From contig JBMDXB010000030.1 in NCBI GenBank assembly GCA_048594885.1, forward strand, positions 244,019 through 308,018: a stretch of DNA of 64,000 nt, read 5' to 3'. Positions 45,023-54,068 of this stretch are shown in pieces; the first letter of the stretch is position 1; each line of letters begins with the position of its first letter. Under the pieces are notes generated by a model. It did no database searches, was not told the origin of the DNA, and was given only the letters and a program-made list of their open reading frames with translations. The position numbers and the translations under genes are program-made. The DNA comes from JBMDXB01 sp048594885 (GTDB taxonomy: Bacteria > Acidobacteriota > Vicinamibacteria > Vicinamibacterales > 2-12-FULL-66-21).

Positions 45023-46222
45023 TCACTTATCGCCACGGCTCGCTATTCGACCAAACAGATCCTTCGCCTCCACTTGCCTCTGTCGGGTCACCACGTCCAG
45101 CTTGGCCTCAAGCACGACTGGCTCAGGCAGGCTGTCGGCGTAGACCTTCGCATTGAAGGTGACGTTGCCGTTCGCTCCAGCCTTCACGAACAGAGCCGGA
45201 GACACGAGTCGCTTTCGGTTCGGCTGCAGAGCTGGCCACTCGAACGTCAGCCTCCAACCCGCGTCTGTCTTCCTGAAACCCTCGCGTAGGTCAGGCCCCC
45301 TGTTCCCTTCAACAGCGGGTCCCTTCCATTCGAATTCTGGCGCCGTATCTTCGAAAGCGTGAGTCCAGACGACGTACTCGGACAGAAGCGATCCTGGCTG
45401 CCGGGGTTCGCGGTGGGTGACGGTTATCCCCGGTGACGCCGTGATGTCCATTTCAACGTACAGATTTCTAACGCCTAATGATCCGCCGTTTGTGACGGCG
45501 AGTACAACCGGAGTTGTTGCGGCTTGTTCGACGTATGCTTCGATGGTCTTCTGAAGTCGTTCGGTGAGTTTGGGATTCTCTCCAACCAAGGAGTCTGCGT
45601 GCGTAACCTCTAACACGTCCACGGATCGTGCAGCAACTTGGCCTTCCAAGGACCTCAAGTCTTGCGCGGCAATTGACAGCAGAAGTGGCGGAGGTCCTCC
45701 CGCGGTGTCAGCCTTCTGGAGGTCGCGCACTCGAAGTTCGAGCTGCCGTGCAAACTTGTCGCGGAACTCGATGTGGGATTTGTAGGACTCGGTCAGCGCG
45801 TTTGGGTACGTGACCGCTTTGAAGTCGTTGAGTCTGTTCAGCTGCTGCAGGTCGATCCTGTCGGGATCCATACCGACCTTTGAGAAGTACAACATGATCG
45901 GCTTTCCAGCCTGCGCGACACGGCCGATTTCCTCCAAAGTGCCGCTTTCGGCGACGCCAGTCGGGCTGCCGATTCTGGTCCAGAAGATGCCGACGAGAAG
46001 GTCGCATTGATCCACGATGGCCCTATTGATCGCCTCCTGTGGACGAGTCCCGTACTCGGGCGCTGAATGCGTCTCCCACCGCAGCGGCAACAGAACGACC
46101 CCCCTGGTGTAGGAGTACAGATCATTCCACTCCTGTATGACCCTGACCGCGATCTCCCGTTCCTCCTCGACGTCCGATGGAGAGGCGATCAGGATTCGGT
46201 ACGCTCTGCTACTGAAGGGCAT
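45023..46222 (-). CDS. DUF4062 (TIR-like) protein, first cassette gene
   Basis: A 399-residue protein. The N-terminal 150 residues are a DUF4062 domain: RILIASPSDVEEEREIAVRV, RWETHSAPEYGTRPQEAINR, CDLLVGIFWTRIGSPTG, SGTLEEI and PIMLYFSKV. DUF4062 is a STIR/TIR-related fold found as a sensor or NAD-consuming effector in conflict systems. The C-terminal half is beta-rich (about 220-380) and may be a sensor or Ig-like domain. The stop overlaps the edge of the attC site, and the start is about 30 bases from the proposed attI, so it is the most recently inserted or best expressed cassette position. No membrane segment is seen. Confidence 0.8.
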   Translation of the reverse strand: MPFSSRAYRILIASPSDVEEEREIAVRVIQEWNDLYSYTRGVVLLPLRWETHSAPEYGTRPQEAINRAIVDQCDLLVGIFWTRIGSPTGVAESGTLEEIGRVAQAGKPIMLYFSKVGMDPDRIDLQQLNRLNDFKAVTYPNALTESYKSHIEFRDKFARQLELRVRDLQKADTAGGPPPLLLSIAAQDLRSLEGQVAARSVDVLEVTHADSLVGENPKLTERLQKTIEAYVEQAATTPVVLAVTNGGSLGVRNLYVEMDITASPGITVTHREPRQPGSLLSEYVVWTHAFEDTAPEFEWKGPAVEGNRGPDLREGFRKTDAGWRLTFEWPALQPNRKRLVSPALFVKAGANGNVTFNAKVYADSLPEPVVLEAKLDVVTRQRQVEAKDLFGRIASRGDK

Positions 46223-46254
46223 CGACTTACCTCAACGAAGCGCTATCGTCCTCC

Positions 46255-46590
46255 GGCCAACTATTAGTGGGCCGCGAAGCGGCGCGTATCCCCCCACCGT
46301 CCTGATCCGGTCGTCACCCTCGAAGTCCCCCGGAATCTAAGGCGATTCTAGCAGGAGTCTGGCCGCCGGACGGAGTGGATACGCGCGAACGCAATTGCGA
46401 ACACCTTCCGCCAAATCGCTGATCGTGACGGATACGCGCTGATGCTGGCGCGTATCCAGGAAAGAACGAGGAGGGCCGTTGCCACACGGAGCTGTTCATC
46501 GGCATCAGTTTCCGGGTAGGCGGCGCGACCGGCGCGGCGGTGGATACGCGCGAGGCTCGCGCGTATCCACTCACAGTCGATCCATCGGGC
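46255..46590. repeat. probable attI zone with six inverted GGATACGCGC repeats
   Basis: Between the first cassette and the integrase gene there are six copies of GGATACGCGC or its complement: 46282-46291 (-), 46377-46386 (+), 46430-46439 (+), 46448-46457 (-), 46542-46551 (+), 46559-46568 (-). The third pair extends to a perfect 14-base stem GTGGATACGCGCGA with loop GGC (46540-46570). A core-like GGCCAAC at 46255-46261 marks a possible cassette junction (GTTGGCC on the minus strand). The position is that of attI in a reverse-orientation integron. The repeats may be integrase sites, a terminator or a REP-type element. Confidence 0.55.
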
Positions 46591-46593
46591 TCT

Positions 46594-47628
46594 TCACACC
46601 CAGGGCGCCACGGCTCGCACGTGGAGATACGTCATCGTCGTCCTGACGTCTCGATGACCGAGCAGCTCCTGCACCGTGCGAATGTCGTATTCATCTTCAA
46701 GTAAACTCGTCGCGAACGAATGACGCATCGTGTGCGGGCCGACGCGTTTCGTGATGCCCGCCAGTCGCGCCGCTTCCGCAACAGCCTTCTGCACAACGGA
46801 CTCGTGCAGATGATACCGGGACGGCGGTCCAAATCGTGGAGCGCGGCAAATACGTCCCGCCGGAAACACGAATTGCCATCGCCAGTCAGTCGCCGCATGG
46901 GGAAATTTGCGATCCACGGCAAAGGGCAAGACGACGCGCCCGAACCCGCGCGCCACGTCCCGCTCATGCAGCCGCCGCACGTCAGCCAAGTGTTCGGTCA
47001 ACCCCTCCCTCGCTGCGGCCGGCAGCATCGTCACCCGATCCTTCTGGCCCTTTCCCTGCCGCACGATGATCTGGCGCCGATCGAAATCGAGGTCCTTGAC
47101 CCGAAGAGCGAGACACTCCTCCAGCCTGACCCCCGACCCGTAGAGCAGCATGACGATCAGTCGGTGCGTTCCGGTGAGCTGCTTCAGGATCGCGCCGATC
47201 TCCTCCCTGCTGAGCACCACTGGCAATCGTTCAGGAGTGCGCGCGCGCACGACGGGTGGAATCGCCGTGATCTCGATCGCGAGGACGTGCTTGTACAGAA
47301 AGAGCAGCGCACTGAGGGCCTGATTCCTGCATCGACGCACTGACCCGACGATCAACCGCCAGCCATGTGAGGAACTGCGACACGTCTGACGCGCCCATCT
47401 GGGCCGGGTATGTCATCCGCTGAAACGCGATGTACCGGCGAATCCAGTCGACGTAGGCTTGCTCCGTCCGCCGGCTTTAGTGCCGGGTCCGGATCGCGTG
47501 CCGCACCCGGTCGAGTAGCTTCTGCCCTGGCCGGCGGCGGGGCAAGGAACAACAATCGGTGCGCCGACAGCATCGACCAGGGCGGGGGGCGTGAGATCGA
47601 GGGACACACGTGTGCCCATGCTGGGCAC
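46594..47628 (-). pseudogene. intI: integron integrase IntI, inactivated
   Basis: The C-terminal 250 residues are a clear integron integrase: LSREEIGAILKQL, LYGSGVRLEECLALRVKDLD (catalytic Arg), HERDVARGFGRVVLPFA, the IntI-specific insert WRWQFVFPAGR, HTMRHSFATSLLEDEYDIRT, VQELLGHRDVRTTMTYLHV (His and Tyr nucleophile). The N-terminal part is broken. KLLDRVRHAIRTRH is followed by TAA (47479-47477) where this family has HYS. Reading on, QAYVDWIRRYIAFQRM fits, and one extra base near 47325 shifts the frame after VSASMQ. A further shift may lie near 47540. It points the same way as the cassettes. Confidence 0.85.
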
Positions 47629-47763
47629 GATAGCGGGCAGGCGTCACAGCGGAGGTCACTGGGGAACGTTGCAGGTCAGGCCTGGTCGCGGCGACGGATG
47701 AGGCAATTCTCCCCGAAAGTCGCCCAGGGCGGATCGAAGCATCCGCCCTGGCGGTGTTCCGAG

Positions 47764-48710
47764 TCAAGCGCCATCGGGTTCGATTCCCAATCGGTCGTTC
47801 ACGGCAATCCGGAGCATCTGCTTGCACCCGAGGTAGCGTTCGGTTGTCTGGATGGAGACGTGGCCGAGCAGGAACTGGATCTGATCCAGTTCGCCGCCTG
47901 CGAGGTGGCAGAGACGGGCGCGGGTGCGCCGCAAGTCGTGCGGGGCCAGCTTGTCGATCCCGGCGCGAGCCGCCGCGGCGCGGACCACATCCCACAGCAC
48001 CTTCGGCGACATGCCGTCTCCCCAGACACGCCCGGCCTTGTTGATCGCGCGGAACACCGGGCCGTGCGTGATGGCCGCCGCGGCTGTCCACGCGTCGACG
48101 TGGCTCTTCACCCACGTGGGGATGGGGACCGTGCGCACGTGTCCGCCCTTGCCGACCAGGTCGGCAATGACCCAGTGCTCTTCGCGTTGCTGAATTGACG
48201 CGAGGTGCAGGGCCAACAACTCACCGCGGCGTAAGCCGCAACCAATCAGCATCGCGACCATCGCCTGATCCCGCAACTCACGCGCGGTTGCCGGGGTTGC
48301 GCACTCCAGGAGCCGCCGGCCCTGCTCAGGTGTCAGCCAGTTTCCGAGACGTACGCCGATCCGCCTCCCTTAACCCGACGAATACCGGCCGCCAATTCGG
48401 GGCTCAGAAGACCGGCGTCGGCTGCCTCGTATGCGGTGCGCCGGACCGCGGCCAACCGAAGGTTGATCGTGGCCGGCGCATGTCCGAGCTGTTCGAGGTG
48501 AATCCGGTATCGAAGCACCACAGTGCGGTTGAACGCGAGGCGAGGCTCAGAACAGTACCAGGTGACGAACTCGCGAATCGCGTGGTCGTAGGTTCGCTGG
48601 CCGCTGGCAGACGTAAGGCTGTTCAGGACGGCCGTTTTGGCGTGTTCGAGGTCGGGAAGCGCCAGAACCCGCTTCGGCGCCTTCTTCTTGCGAGATTTCG
48701 ACTTGGGCAT
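47764..48710 (-). pseudogene. tyrosine recombinase (phage-integrase type), frameshifted
   Basis: The N-terminal frame from 48710 encodes a core-binding domain (MPKSKSRKKKAPKRVLALPD, then SGQRTYDHAIREFVTWYCSE, INLRLAAVRRTAYEAADAGL) and reads out of frame after IRRVKGGG near 48350. The C-terminal domain continues in the neighbouring frame: GNWLTPEQGRRLLECATPAT, GCGLRRGELLALHLASIQ (Arg), APHDLRRTRARLCHLAGGEL, LLGHVSIQTTERYLG (His, Tyr). It differs from IntI by lacking the integron insert. A single small indel explains the break. It may have been the integrase of the island or of a nested element. Confidence 0.75.
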
Positions 48711-48953
48711 CGGCGACGGCCTCCTTCACCGTCGCCGACAGCTTCATCGAAGGGCCCTCCCTGCGGCGTCTTTCGCGGCTAATGTCAGGCCGCTCAGTCG
48801 TGAGCGGCGAATCAGCAACTTCGGCCCGGGCAGAGTCTACGGTTAACGCTGGTCAAAGCATCGACGCCGCTCGCCCGGTGGAGCGCTTGCTGGTCTGCGA
48901 GTGCTGCCTGGTCTCGGTCATCGCCCACGTTGTCCGCACGAGGCATCGTTCTG

Positions 48954-49253
48954 TCAGCCGCGCCGTCGCGGCTGCCCCAGGAATTCCTCGTAGCTGAGAG
49001 GAACCCCAGGCGGCGTTAGACGGTGAGCATCATGCCAAAGGCCCAGCATCGCCGCACGAACGCTCTCTAAGTCTTCCGCGGATGTGGGATGACCCTGCTT
49101 GGCGCGACGGATCACGTTCTGTATTCGCTTCTGCAATACATGCAACGAATAGACGGTCACATGTGCTTGGTCCGTACGCGCCCGAGTTGCAAGCCAGCCG
49201 TCGGTCCGACGTATAGGCGATCCGGAGGCGCGCGCTGTCTTCTGAACGCTCAT
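48954..49253 (-). CDS. small hypothetical protein
   Basis: A 99-residue basic protein with VYSLHVLQKRIQNVIRRAKQ and SAEDLESVRAAMLGLWHDAH helices and a Pro/Gly C-terminus. No family is recognised. It lies between the LMW phosphatase and the recombinase pseudogene, same direction. An in-frame ATG at 49280 is also possible. Composition is plausible, but coding is not proven. Confidence 0.35.
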   Translation of the reverse strand: MSVQKTARASGSPIRRTDGWLATRARTDQAHVTVYSLHVLQKRIQNVIRRAKQGHPTSAEDLESVRAAMLGLWHDAHRLTPPGVPLSYEEFLGQPRRRG

Positions 49254-49338
49254 GTTCTTGGCGGCCACTTTCGTCACCATGAATACCAGCCCGCTGCTAA
49301 ATCGCCAACAAACTCGATCGCACCTGCCGCCGACGGTT

Positions 49339-49794
49339 TCAAACGGCTGTTAAACCCATGCGGGGACCGCCGCCGGAGTCCCTGAGTTGAATGAGGTTCT
49401 TCTTGATCTCGAGACTTGCCCGGTCGTATTCGGCCAAGTCGGGTCCCCAGGGGTCACGGATCTTCCACAACTTCACCTTTGGCGCTGGTGCGCCCATGCT
49501 CTCGACTATCCTCGCAGCGGTCTTCTCGAATGCGACAATCAAGTCGTAATCGGCCATGTCGAGTGTTCGAACATCTCGGGGAACATGGCCTGACGCATCG
49601 ATGCCGAAGTCGTTCTTCAGAGTGAAGATGGCATTCTCGGCATCGGCGGCGCGTTGCGGCCGGATGCCCGCTGACTCGAACTCGACGGCGTCGCCGAAGA
49701 CTTGGCTGCCAAGGTATTCTGCGAAGACGCTCCGACAGGTGTTGCCCGTGCACACGAACAGCACCCTCTGTCTCCGAGTCGATTCACTCTTCAT
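49339..49794 (-). CDS. low-molecular-weight protein tyrosine phosphatase family protein
   Basis: A 151-residue member of the LMW-PTP/arsenate reductase superfamily. The P-loop VLFVCTGNTCRSVFAE gives CX5R, with nucleophile Cys near 15 and Arg near 21, and the general acid loop is IRDPWGPDL near 113. DYDLIVAFEKTAARIV and the absence of the later cysteines of ArsC favour a phosphatase over an arsenate reductase. No kinase or arsenic gene lies nearby, so its target is open. Start ATG 49794. Confidence 0.85.
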   Translation of the reverse strand: MKSESTRRQRVLFVCTGNTCRSVFAEYLGSQVFGDAVEFESAGIRPQRAADAENAIFTLKNDFGIDASGHVPRDVRTLDMADYDLIVAFEKTAARIVESMGAPAPKVKLWKIRDPWGPDLAEYDRASLEIKKNLIQLRDSGGGPRMGLTAV

Positions 49795-50165
49795 CGCGCG
49801 CAGGCATCGCCTCGACTCCGGGCCAACGTTCTAGACGCGGCGAGAACGCAGCACGCGGCGCCTGCACTCAGTTGGTGGGTGCTTGCGCGCGACGATGCCG
49901 GCGGGTGATGATTATAGTCTAGGGACGATGACCTTTTCATCCGGGCGTCGCAGTGCCGACTAAGAGACAGTCCCGCGGATCATGGCCACCGATCTGGGCG
50001 ACGAAGCTCTGTTCAAGAAGGAAATGTACTCCAGTCTGGTTTGCTCCAGGAGATGTTCCAACCAAGAACATGAACGGGTACTGGGAGAAGAGGGCGGCGA
50101 GCATTCGAGTGCCGCAGACGTTTGAGATGCCGATCGACTGACAGACTATTGAGACACCAGGCGTG
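49795..50165. other. intergenic between divergent genes
   Basis: This is a divergent region between the phosphatase and HNH genes. A short plus-strand frame (49953-50141) ends just before the HNH gene, but its sequence is Trp/Arg/Lys-rich and motif-free, so I do not call it. The region should hold both promoters. ATTATAGTCT near 49911 is a possible -10 for the plus strand. Confidence 0.35.
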
Positions 50166-51041
50166 ATGCCCTGTAACTCGCGCCATGATTTCTCCGAGGC
50201 GACGCGCCATCATCTGGCGCGTAGCGTTAACTATCACTGCTCGAAGTGCGGCGCGCCCACGGCGGCACCTTACAGCGCCGGTGCCAAGTCGATCACCACG
50301 GGTGTCGCCGCGCACATCTGCGCAGCGGCACCTGGAGGGCCACGGTTCGACCCTAACATGACGTCCAGCCAACGGCGCCACTACGACAACGGGATCTGGC
50401 TCTGTGCCGCGCACGCGCCACTTGTTGATCAGGACTGGCCAGCCTATACGGTCGAAGATCTCAAGGCGATGAAACAGAGAGCGGAGGCCAAAGCCGCGGC
50501 GGACCTTGAGCACGCGAAGGAACAAGCGCGCCTGGAACCTGTCTTGGATGGTCAGATCGAATGGCACGCGCCGGCAGTGAACGAGACGCGGCCAGGATTC
50601 CAGCGTTTGCATCACGCGGTCTTCCGGATTGGCGGAACACGCAATCAGCGCGGGCGGGTCTACCTGGATCTGGACGTGGGCGAACCGACGCCACGGCGCA
50701 CGCAGGCATGCATGGGAGAAGGTACCGATTACCTCGCTCACGAGCTCAGCGCTCTGCGGCCTGGCCAGCCATATGCCGTTCCCGCCTTCACGGAGATCAG
50801 CACGACATCGAAGTTCTGGCTCGACCGTCGGTTCGTGCCCGATCATCCGTTTTGGACCGAGCCCGCCATCGCCACGCTTCGTGCAGGGACATACCTGACG
50901 GATCAACCCTTCCTCGATCAAGTGCATCGTCATCCGCTGCCGCCTGGTACATATCGACTGCGTGTGGTCGCAATCCTCGGCGATGTTGATCACCAGAGGA
51001 CGTTCACTAGCGACTGGAAGGAGATTCAGGTCGCCGCGTGA
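50166..51041 (+). CDS. HNH-type protein with unknown C-terminal domain
   Basis: A 291-residue protein. Residues 10-100 carry the conserved module of a family of defence-linked HNH proteins: VNYHCSKCGAP, VAAHICAAAPGGPRFDP, SQRRHYDNGIWLCAAHAPLV, VEDLKAMKQRAEAKAA. The C-x-x-C and HIC-A-A-PGGPR positions supply the zinc and HNH elements, but the second zinc pair normally reads CxxC and here reads CAAH, an altered ligand. The C-terminal 170 residues are beta-rich and unassigned, with repeated short strands and WKEIQVAA at the end, perhaps a sensor. ATG 50166 or GTG 50163 can start it. It is encoded alone. Confidence 0.65.
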   Translation: MPCNSRHDFSEATRHHLARSVNYHCSKCGAPTAAPYSAGAKSITTGVAAHICAAAPGGPRFDPNMTSSQRRHYDNGIWLCAAHAPLVDQDWPAYTVEDLKAMKQRAEAKAAADLEHAKEQARLEPVLDGQIEWHAPAVNETRPGFQRLHHAVFRIGGTRNQRGRVYLDLDVGEPTPRRTQACMGEGTDYLAHELSALRPGQPYAVPAFTEISTTSKFWLDRRFVPDHPFWTEPAIATLRAGTYLTDQPFLDQVHRHPLPPGTYRLRVVAILGDVDHQRTFTSDWKEIQVAA

Positions 51042-51201
51042 CGACTGCGGAGCCGCCGGAGGCGGGAAGGTCGGCGCACACGCGATCGAACTTCTGTCAG
51101 TCCTGTGTTGGGCATAGATCACTACCGAGTAGTCGCCCAGTGTCGACCTATCTGGCGACGTCGGCGTTTAGGCCGCCGGTCATTTATGAGATGGCTTCTA
51201 G

Positions 51202-52632
51202 TACGACTTTGTCAGATCCGCAGCGGTAGGTGGCGGCGGAGCTGAATGATGTAATCCAACTGCTTCGGATGCGCGGCGAAGTACAAGGCCGTGAAGATTT
51301 CGCAGACCAGTGCCCGCACCACCGGAAACGTGAGCGGCTGGCCGCGCGTGTGTCGGCGCTCCTGCTGGAGAAACGTATAGGCGACGGCTGTCAGAACCAC
51401 GTGGCGATTCCAGCCCGGATACGTTCGCCTCTCGAAGTGGTCGAGGCCGAGTTCGTCTTTGAGCTGTTGGTACTGTTGCTCGATCGCCCAGCGTTGGTGC
51501 GCGATCCAGACGAGTCGCTTCAACGCGGTGGTGGCCGGCTAATGAATGAAGAAATAGTTGGCGACTTTGGTGCTGCCCACCGGACGCTGGACGAGCAGCC
51601 AGATTTTCGGCGCGAGCCGACGCTGCCGCCAGCCGTGGGCGGGCGTGACGCGGACGGCGGCGAATTCGGCGCACCAGCACGTCGCTTGGTGCTCGTTCTG
51701 CCACGTGATGCGGCGCCACGCCCGGGCAGGCAGCGTGGCCGCCAGGGTGCTGACCGCGATCGACTGCACAGGCTCGATCAACCGCACGCGCGTGGGCGGA
51801 CGGCCGGGGCGCGTCGTGGCGACCGGGGCCGCCACACGGGGCGTGCCCAGAAACACAGTCAGATGCGACGAAATGCCCAGGGCATACGGCAGGTTTAGCC
51901 GATGCAACACTTCGCGAAACACTATCACGTCGCCGTAGGCCGCATCGGCGAGCACCGCCGTGACGGTCAACCCCGCTGCCCGCGCGCGGCTCACCAACGT
52001 CAGCGCCAAGCGCCACTTCTCTTGAAAGCGGATGGTCGGCGGAATCCCGACGCGGGCGCACCGCGCGCGATCGCGCGTCCACTCCTTCGGCAGGTACAGG
52101 GCGGCGCCCAGCATCCAGGCCCGCCCCTTGACCCACAACAATGCGGTCGTGGCCACTTGGCAATTGGCGATCTTGCCCAGCGCCCCGCAATACTGCCGCG
52201 CCACGCCGACCGAGCGCTTGCCCTGTTTCGGAAAGCTCGTGTCGTCGATCACGAGCATCCCGTCGCGCACCGGCAGCAACTCCAGCACCCGGCTCCACAC
52301 GGGCTGCCAATCCCACGTAGCGTGCGTGATGAAATGCTGGAAGGTTTGATAGTGTCCCGGATCGGTGACCCGCGTCAGCATGGCCTGCATCGATTTGCGC
52401 GCGCTGTCGCCCAGCAGCCCCTGCAGATACCGGCGCAGGGACGTGTGCTGCAAGCGGGAACTGAAGCAGCCCTTAAACTGCTCGAGATACCGCAGCAGCC
52501 GGCGCACGCGAGGCCATGCCTGCTGATCGAGCACCAGCGCTCAGCGTACCGAACTTCGCGAATTTGTACAATGTCCTCAATTCAGATCACTTGGGATCTC
52601 CCTCGGAAATCCCATGAAGTGACAAAGTCGTA
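51202..52632 (-). mobile_element. IS701-family insertion sequence
   Basis: The ends are TACGACTTTGTCA (51202-51214) and its exact complement TGACAAAGTCGTA (52620-52632). Each end is flanked by CTAG (51198-51201 and 52633-52636), the target duplication expected for IS701 elements (YTAR). The element is about 1.43 kb and holds one transposase gene on the minus strand, broken by a stop codon. It lies between the HNH and DHH genes. Joining the flanks at CTAG restores no obvious gene, so it probably went into a non-coding spot. Confidence 0.9.
51212..52534 (-). pseudogene. IS701 transposase with in-frame stop
   Basis: From ATG 52534 the first 331 residues match the IS701 transposase: MLVIDDTSFPKQGKRSVGVA, RQYCGALGKIANCQV, LADAAYGDVIVFREVLHRL, RPPTRVRLIEPVQSI. 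The frame ends FIH-TAG near 51539 but continues at once in the same frame with PATTALKRLVWIAHQRWAIE and QQYQQLKDELGLDHFE, the catalytic Glu region. A single nonsense change thus splits the protein before the last acid, and the copy should not transpose by itself. Confidence 0.85.
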
Positions 52633-52636
52633 CTAG

Positions 52637-53005
52637 TCACCCCGACCGAGCGGGTTGCAGCCGAATACCAGCCCTCGTGGCGGCCGACTTTGACGCCACC
52701 CTTCACCTCCCAGCCCGAGCAGCGGGCGAGCCGGGTCGATGACCAGAAATCGAGCTCGCGCTCCAGCGGACTGGAATTCTGGCGCGGAGGCGCGATCCGG
52801 CGCGAGTGAAAGACGTCCAGCTGCGGGAAGGTGATGCTCGAAAGCGGCGAACACCTTGCGCTCCTACTCCGGTGCGTCGGCGTCAGGATGCTCGGGAGCA
52901 TCCGCGGCACTCGTGCTTTATACCGCAATTGAATACAGGAGCGTGCGTTTGTTCCCGGAGGGGCCGCGGCAGCCGAAAGACTCCTGCGCGCGTTACAGTA
53001 TCGAT
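52637..53005. other. intergenic, weak minus-strand frame
   Basis: A minus-strand frame (52633-52854) reads FAAFEHHLPAAGRLSLAPD to FGCNPLGRGD with good composition but has a stop just upstream and no start other than a GTG. It may be the end of a decayed gene. Nothing else is seen up to the DHH gene. Confidence 0.35.
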
Positions 53006-53941
53006 ATGAACATGAGCCCCGAAATTAGGCTGCTCCCACGCACTGGCAAGTTCGATCCCGACTACCTGGAGACGCTCGGTTCAGCCACGATTTACGCGTG
53101 CGACTGTGCGGTCAACGGTGCGGAGAGCTGGACGGAAATCCAGGCGGGATACAGCCGCGGCCGGATCCTCAACATCGACCATCACGCTTCATCGCCGCGC
53201 TGGTATCGCCAGATCTCCAGCACGAACCTCGCGATGTCACACGTTCTCGAACACGGGCCGGCGCGCGAGGCGGATATCGTTGTGATCGATCACACCGATT
53301 GCGACAGTGTCCTGTGCGCCGGGCTGGTGTCGGGTCGGCTTGCGTCCGATGATCGTTTCGGAGCCGCGGCGATAGCGGCGGATCATACGGGTGCGGCAGA
53401 TCCGATCTCCGACCTGTTGCAGGCAATCGAATACCGGCGCGACCGGGAGCTGTCGTTCCGTAGCCTTGGTACGCTGCTGGCCAATGGCACACTCGAACCC
53501 GAGGTGAAGACGGACCTCGAAAAGCGTCTCTGGGAACGTGCACAGGCGCGGGCATCCGTCGATCGGGGAGACGTCCGCCTGGATGACGAGGGGTTCGCCT
53601 GGGGACGAAATGACAGCGATATCGACGCGGCGCTATACCCTGGCGTCCTCCCGAGAGCGACGCTGATCCTCCTCATCCGACCGTTCCCGAACGCTCCAGG
53701 ACGGTGGGAATGTAAGGTGCGGCTTGGACCCGCGGCGCCCGAAGGGCTCACGCTGTTCGAAGTCCAGGATGACGATCCGGAACTGAGCTTCGGCGGCCGC
53801 TGGAATGCTGGCAGCAACAAGTACGGCCACGGAGGAGCGCCGGGCGGCACCGGTGTGGCCCCGGAGCGTTATGCCGCAGCGCTCAAGAGCCGTCTGAGTC
53901 GCTGGCTGGAAGCGAAAACCGCCGATACTCACACGCAGTGA
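53006..53941 (+). CDS. DHH-family phosphoesterase-like protein
   Basis: A 311-residue protein with DHH-superfamily motifs: YACDCAVNGA, RGRILNIDHHASSPRW (the DHH box, near 65), VVIDHTDCDSVL near 103 and AAIAADHTG near 130. The usual metal-binding Asp and His positions are mostly present, so it may hydrolyse short oligonucleotides or nucleotide second messengers, the activity known for nanoRNases and GdpP-type enzymes. The C-terminal part ends with SNKYGHGGAPGGTG, which resembles the GGGH-type substrate loop of DHHA1. The start at ATG 53006 is chosen over 52856, whose extra 50 residues are poor coding sequence. Confidence 0.65.
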   Translation: MNMSPEIRLLPRTGKFDPDYLETLGSATIYACDCAVNGAESWTEIQAGYSRGRILNIDHHASSPRWYRQISSTNLAMSHVLEHGPAREADIVVIDHTDCDSVLCAGLVSGRLASDDRFGAAAIAADHTGAADPISDLLQAIEYRRDRELSFRSLGTLLANGTLEPEVKTDLEKRLWERAQARASVDRGDVRLDDEGFAWGRNDSDIDAALYPGVLPRATLILLIRPFPNAPGRWECKVRLGPAAPEGLTLFEVQDDDPELSFGGRWNAGSNKYGHGGAPGGTGVAPERYAAALKSRLSRWLEAKTADTHTQ

Positions 53942-54068
53942 ACCGTTCCGCTGAATCGGGACCGCAGGCGGCGCGCGCGTGGGGCACGGCGACGGGGACT
54001 CCGGGTGCCGCCGAACGGGCAGCGGCGATAGCCGTCCACGGCGAGCCGTGGCTGCCCAAGCGGTGTGT

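Noticed and set aside
47770..47790. GGTTCGATTCCC, like a tRNA T-loop or att core
   Set aside because: It is the coding sequence for the last residues of the recombinase frame (IEPDGA and stop), and no acceptor, D or anticodon arm can be drawn around it.
47410..48198. Plus-strand 262-codon frame
   Set aside because: It is antisense to the two recombinase pseudogenes, which have clear catalytic motifs, and shows no motif of its own.
49953..50141. Short plus-strand ORF before the HNH gene
   Set aside because: Sixty-two residues rich in Trp, Lys and Arg with no ribosome site; a second open frame covers the same bases.
50013..51122. Minus-strand 369-codon frame
   Set aside because: It lies opposite the HNH gene, whose zinc and HNH signatures are convincing; composition is Arg/Cys-rich and motif-free.
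52633..52854. Small minus-strand gene next to the IS701 element
   Set aside because: Composition is fair, but a stop lies just upstream, only a GTG could start it, and no family is recognised; it is listed only as intergenic content.
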